From positions 588,001-652,000 of the forward strand of contig JAQJVL010000048.1 in assembly GCA_035578905.1 (NCBI GenBank): a stretch of DNA of 64,000 nucleotides, given 5' to 3'. The position numbers were made by a program, and so were the translations under genes. This DNA comes from Stictocephala bisonia. Its lineage: Eukaryota; Arthropoda; Insecta; Hemiptera; Membracidae. Each line of letters opens with the position of its first letter. Within the stretch, counting starts at the first letter, position 1. The notes under the pieces are model-generated. The model worked only from the letters and a program-made list of their open reading frames with translations, did no database searches and was not told where the DNA came from. Positions 62,003 to 64,000 of this stretch are shown here, piece by piece.

Positions 62003-62065
62003 TCATTGAAATCTTCTCAGCATATATGTTAAAGTAATATCGTCAGCGTAAATAAACTTCCTGAC
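62003..62065 (-). pseudogene. Isolated RT motif C (YADD) fragment
   Basis: The minus-strand translation reads FIYADDITLTYMLRRFQ and then stops. F-x-YADD is the catalytic motif C of reverse transcriptases, here in the non-LTR style. It sits directly at the left edge of the 85-bp array and is in frame with it. The rest of the RT is not recognisable in either direction. The fragment is short, so chance cannot be fully excluded. Confidence 0.5.
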
Positions 62066-62067
62066 TT

Positions 62068-63013
62068 TTTGCAGGGATGTTGGCAATATTGCTCCAGACT
62101 GTGTAATAGGCCGCTGTAAGAGCCTCGAAGGAGACGGCGTGTACTCTGCTCTTTTGCAGGGACGTCGGCAATATTGCTCCAGATTGTGTAATAGGCCACT
62201 GTAAGAGCCACGAAGGAGACGGCGTGTACTCTGCTCTTTTGCAGGGACGTCGGCAATATTGCTCCAGATTGTGTAATAGGCCACTGTAAGAGCCAGGAAG
62301 GAGACGGCGTGTACTCTGCTCTTTTGCAGGGACGTCGGCAATATTGCTCCAGACTGTGTAATAGGCCAGTGTAAGAGCTACGAAGAAGATGGCGTAAACC
62401 CTGCACATTTTGCAGAGATGTCGGCAATATTGCTCCAGATTGTGTAATAGGCCACTGTAAGAGCCTCGAAGGAGACGGCGTGTACTCTGCTCTTTTGCAG
62501 GGACGTCGGCAATATTGCTCCAGACTGTGTAACAGGCCACTGTAAGAGCCACGAAGGAGACAGCGTGTACTCTGCTCTTTTGCAGGGACGTCGGCAATAT
62601 TGCTCCAGACTGTGTAATAGGCCAGTGTAAGAGCTACGAAGAATACAGCGTGAACCCTGCACATTTTGCAGAGATGTCGGCAATATTGCTCCAGATTGTG
62701 TAATAGGCCAGTGTAAGAGCTACGAAGAAGATGGCGTAAACCCTGCACATTTTGCAGAGATGTCGGCAATATTGCTCCAGATTGTGTAATAGGCCACTGT
62801 AAGAGCCTCGAAGGAGACGGCGTGTACTCTGCTCTTTTGCAGGGACGTCGGCAATATTGCTCCAGACTGTGTAACAGGCCACTGTATGAGCCACGAAGGA
62901 GACGCCGTGTACTCTGCAAATTTTGCAGGGACGTCGGCAATATTTCTCCAGCTGTGTAACAGGCCACTGTAAGAGCCACAAAGGAGACGGCGTGTGTACC
63001 CTGCCCTTTTGCA
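62068..63013. repeat. 85/86-bp minisatellite, 11 copies
   Basis: GCAATATTGCTCCAG recurs at 62083, 62168, 62253, 62338, 62424, 62509, 62594, 62680 and 62766, then with small changes to 62937. There are two unit types: one with GGAGACGGCGTGTACTCTGC (85 bp) and one with GAAGATGGCGTAAACCCTGC (86 bp). The monomer has no stop in any minus-strand frame, so all three minus frames run open for 100 to 316 codons. They begin at non-ATG codons and translate as frame-rotated repeats (for example LTVAYYTVWSNIADVPAK). I regard them as non-coding. Confidence 0.95.
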
Positions 63014-63084
63014 GAAACTACCCGACTCAGTTTTACAACTGCTTTGTGAACTTTTCAGGGCCAGCGTGGCATATGGTTATGTAC

Positions 63085-64000
63085 TAAGGCCTGGGCAGTT
63101 AGCAAAGCGGTTTTTATCCTTAAGCGAGGAAAATCTGATTATAGCCTAAGGTATTTAGACCAATCAGTTTCTCCTTGTTTATGCTTAAAACACTGGAGAG
63201 ACTAGTAGAAAGATACATCCGGGACGGGGTCCTTCAGGGACAACCTCTCCATCGGAATCAACATGCCTATCAGGCTGGTAAATCGTGCATCACTGCCCTC
63301 AACGAACTGGTATGTAGAGTAGAAGATGCATTAGAGAACAAAGAGGTTGCTCTCTGTGCTTTTCTAGACATTGAGGGTGAGTTTGACAATACATCTCATG
63401 GAACAATTGCCCGTAGAGTCCAGGGAGGGAGTGGAATCATGCAAGTGGATGGACTCCATGCTCAGTTCCAGACAGGTTACTGCTTCCCTTCTCGACGAAA
63501 CTAGGCAGTCATGACTGTGAGGGGATGCCCACGAGGTGGGGTACTTTCCCCACTAATGTGGAATTTGGTGGTTGATGACCTTTTGAAATTATTAACCGAT
63601 ACCGGTGTCTTCATACAGGGATATGCAGACGACATAGCTCTGATGGTCACCGGCAAGTTTTGTGACACTGTTTCGGGCATCATGAATAAATGCCTGAAAC
63701 TGGTAACCAGGTGGTGTTCGTTTTACGAGAAAAAGATTCCTTGGAACACTGAGGGGTTTAAGACTTAACGGAGTTCCATTAGGACTCTATGGGAAAGCTG
63801 AACATATTGGGGTAACCCGATATTGTAAGCTGACTTTGAACTATCATCTTTCTACTGTGATTAGCAGAGCGAAGTGGGCGCTCTTAGCGTCCAGGCGCAC
63901 TGTTGGTTTGACGTGGAGGATGAGGCCATATGGCTTGCTGGATCTATGAGGCAGTAATTCACCCGCAAATATCCTAATGGTGAAACAAGGCTTGTCAGAG
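63085..64000 (+). pseudogene. Non-LTR retrotransposon reverse transcriptase, broken, runs off the window
   Basis: Motifs follow in RT order. VFILKRGKSDYSL (about 63110-63150) matches the 'VFIPKPGK.DYs' motif. LKTLERLVERYIRD (from 63184) and NQHAYQAGKSCITALNELV follow. FLDIEGEFDNTSH (about 63361-63400) is motif A; RGCPRGGVLSPLMW (about 63517-63560) is motif B; GYADDIALMV (about 63619-63650) is motif C with both aspartates. Beyond 63770 the thumb region is recognisable in other frames (ISRAKWALLASRRTVGLTWR). Damage includes a TAG at 63502, a frame excursion around 63445-63505 (WMDSMLSS is read in another frame), and an indel near 63768. The endonuclease end is absent: an 85-bp array lies upstream. 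The style fits the jockey/R1 superfamily. The 3' end lies outside the window. Confidence 0.93.

Noticed and set aside
62029..62979. 316-codon minus-strand open frame
   Set aside because: It is the 85-bp minisatellite, starts at GTG, and the frame rotates every unit; other minus frames are equally open.

Overview
The window looks like non-coding, repeat-rich nuclear DNA from an arthropod, most likely an insect. It is AT-rich, has no bacterial-style operons, and I see no intact single-copy protein gene. What can be recognised is non-LTR retrotransposon debris, TA-flanked inverted-repeat (MITE or foldback) elements, tRNA-derived SINE-like pieces and several unrelated tandem satellites. The species cannot be named from the sequence alone.

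Tandem arrays take up roughly a quarter of the window. They are a 71/72-bp satellite (888-2795), a 133-bp satellite (about 18080-27947), a 78-bp satellite (28606-30020), a 106-bp satellite (30940-31700), a 70/71-bp dimeric array (38416-38700), an 85/86-bp minisatellite (62068-63013), and a 230-236-bp repeat present at two loci (41655-42170 and 55045-55770). The 133-bp array has higher-order structure from internal segmental duplications with offsets of 1884, 2549 and 1616 bp. It is split by a 5'-truncated minus-strand retrotransposon with a poly(A) tail and a 12-bp target-site duplication.

Retrotransposon remains are: a zinc-knuckle C-terminus (19820-20157, minus), an endonuclease-to-RT linker (32690-33000, minus), a C-terminal fragment with a 10-bp duplication and a snapback 5' end (50298-50654, plus), a decayed reverse transcriptase (51340-51905, plus) with a shorter relative at 49985-50070, an isolated YADD motif (62003-62065, minus), and a larger broken reverse transcriptase running off the right end (63085-64000, plus). 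Three simple-repeat 3' tails (9018-9110, 33846-33940, 50095-50180) mark further minus-strand insertions.

Inverted-repeat elements lie at 3798-4277, 12296-13040, 15044-15695, 39507-40573 (with a nested 139-bp MITE whose empty site survives in the opposite arm), 40613-41005, 45781-46430 and 49333-49926. The last is the most notable. Its left arm and adjoining interior contain a 73-nt sequence that satisfies the hammerhead ribozyme consensus with all three stems (49437-49509), while the opposite arm carries a broken copy.

Most long open frames here are by-products of stop-free satellite monomers and are not annotated as genes. Only one short unassigned ORF (44174-44335, minus) is listed, at low confidence. 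The long stretches between repeats are AT-rich with no recognised genes; exons of a large gene with long introns cannot be excluded by eye.
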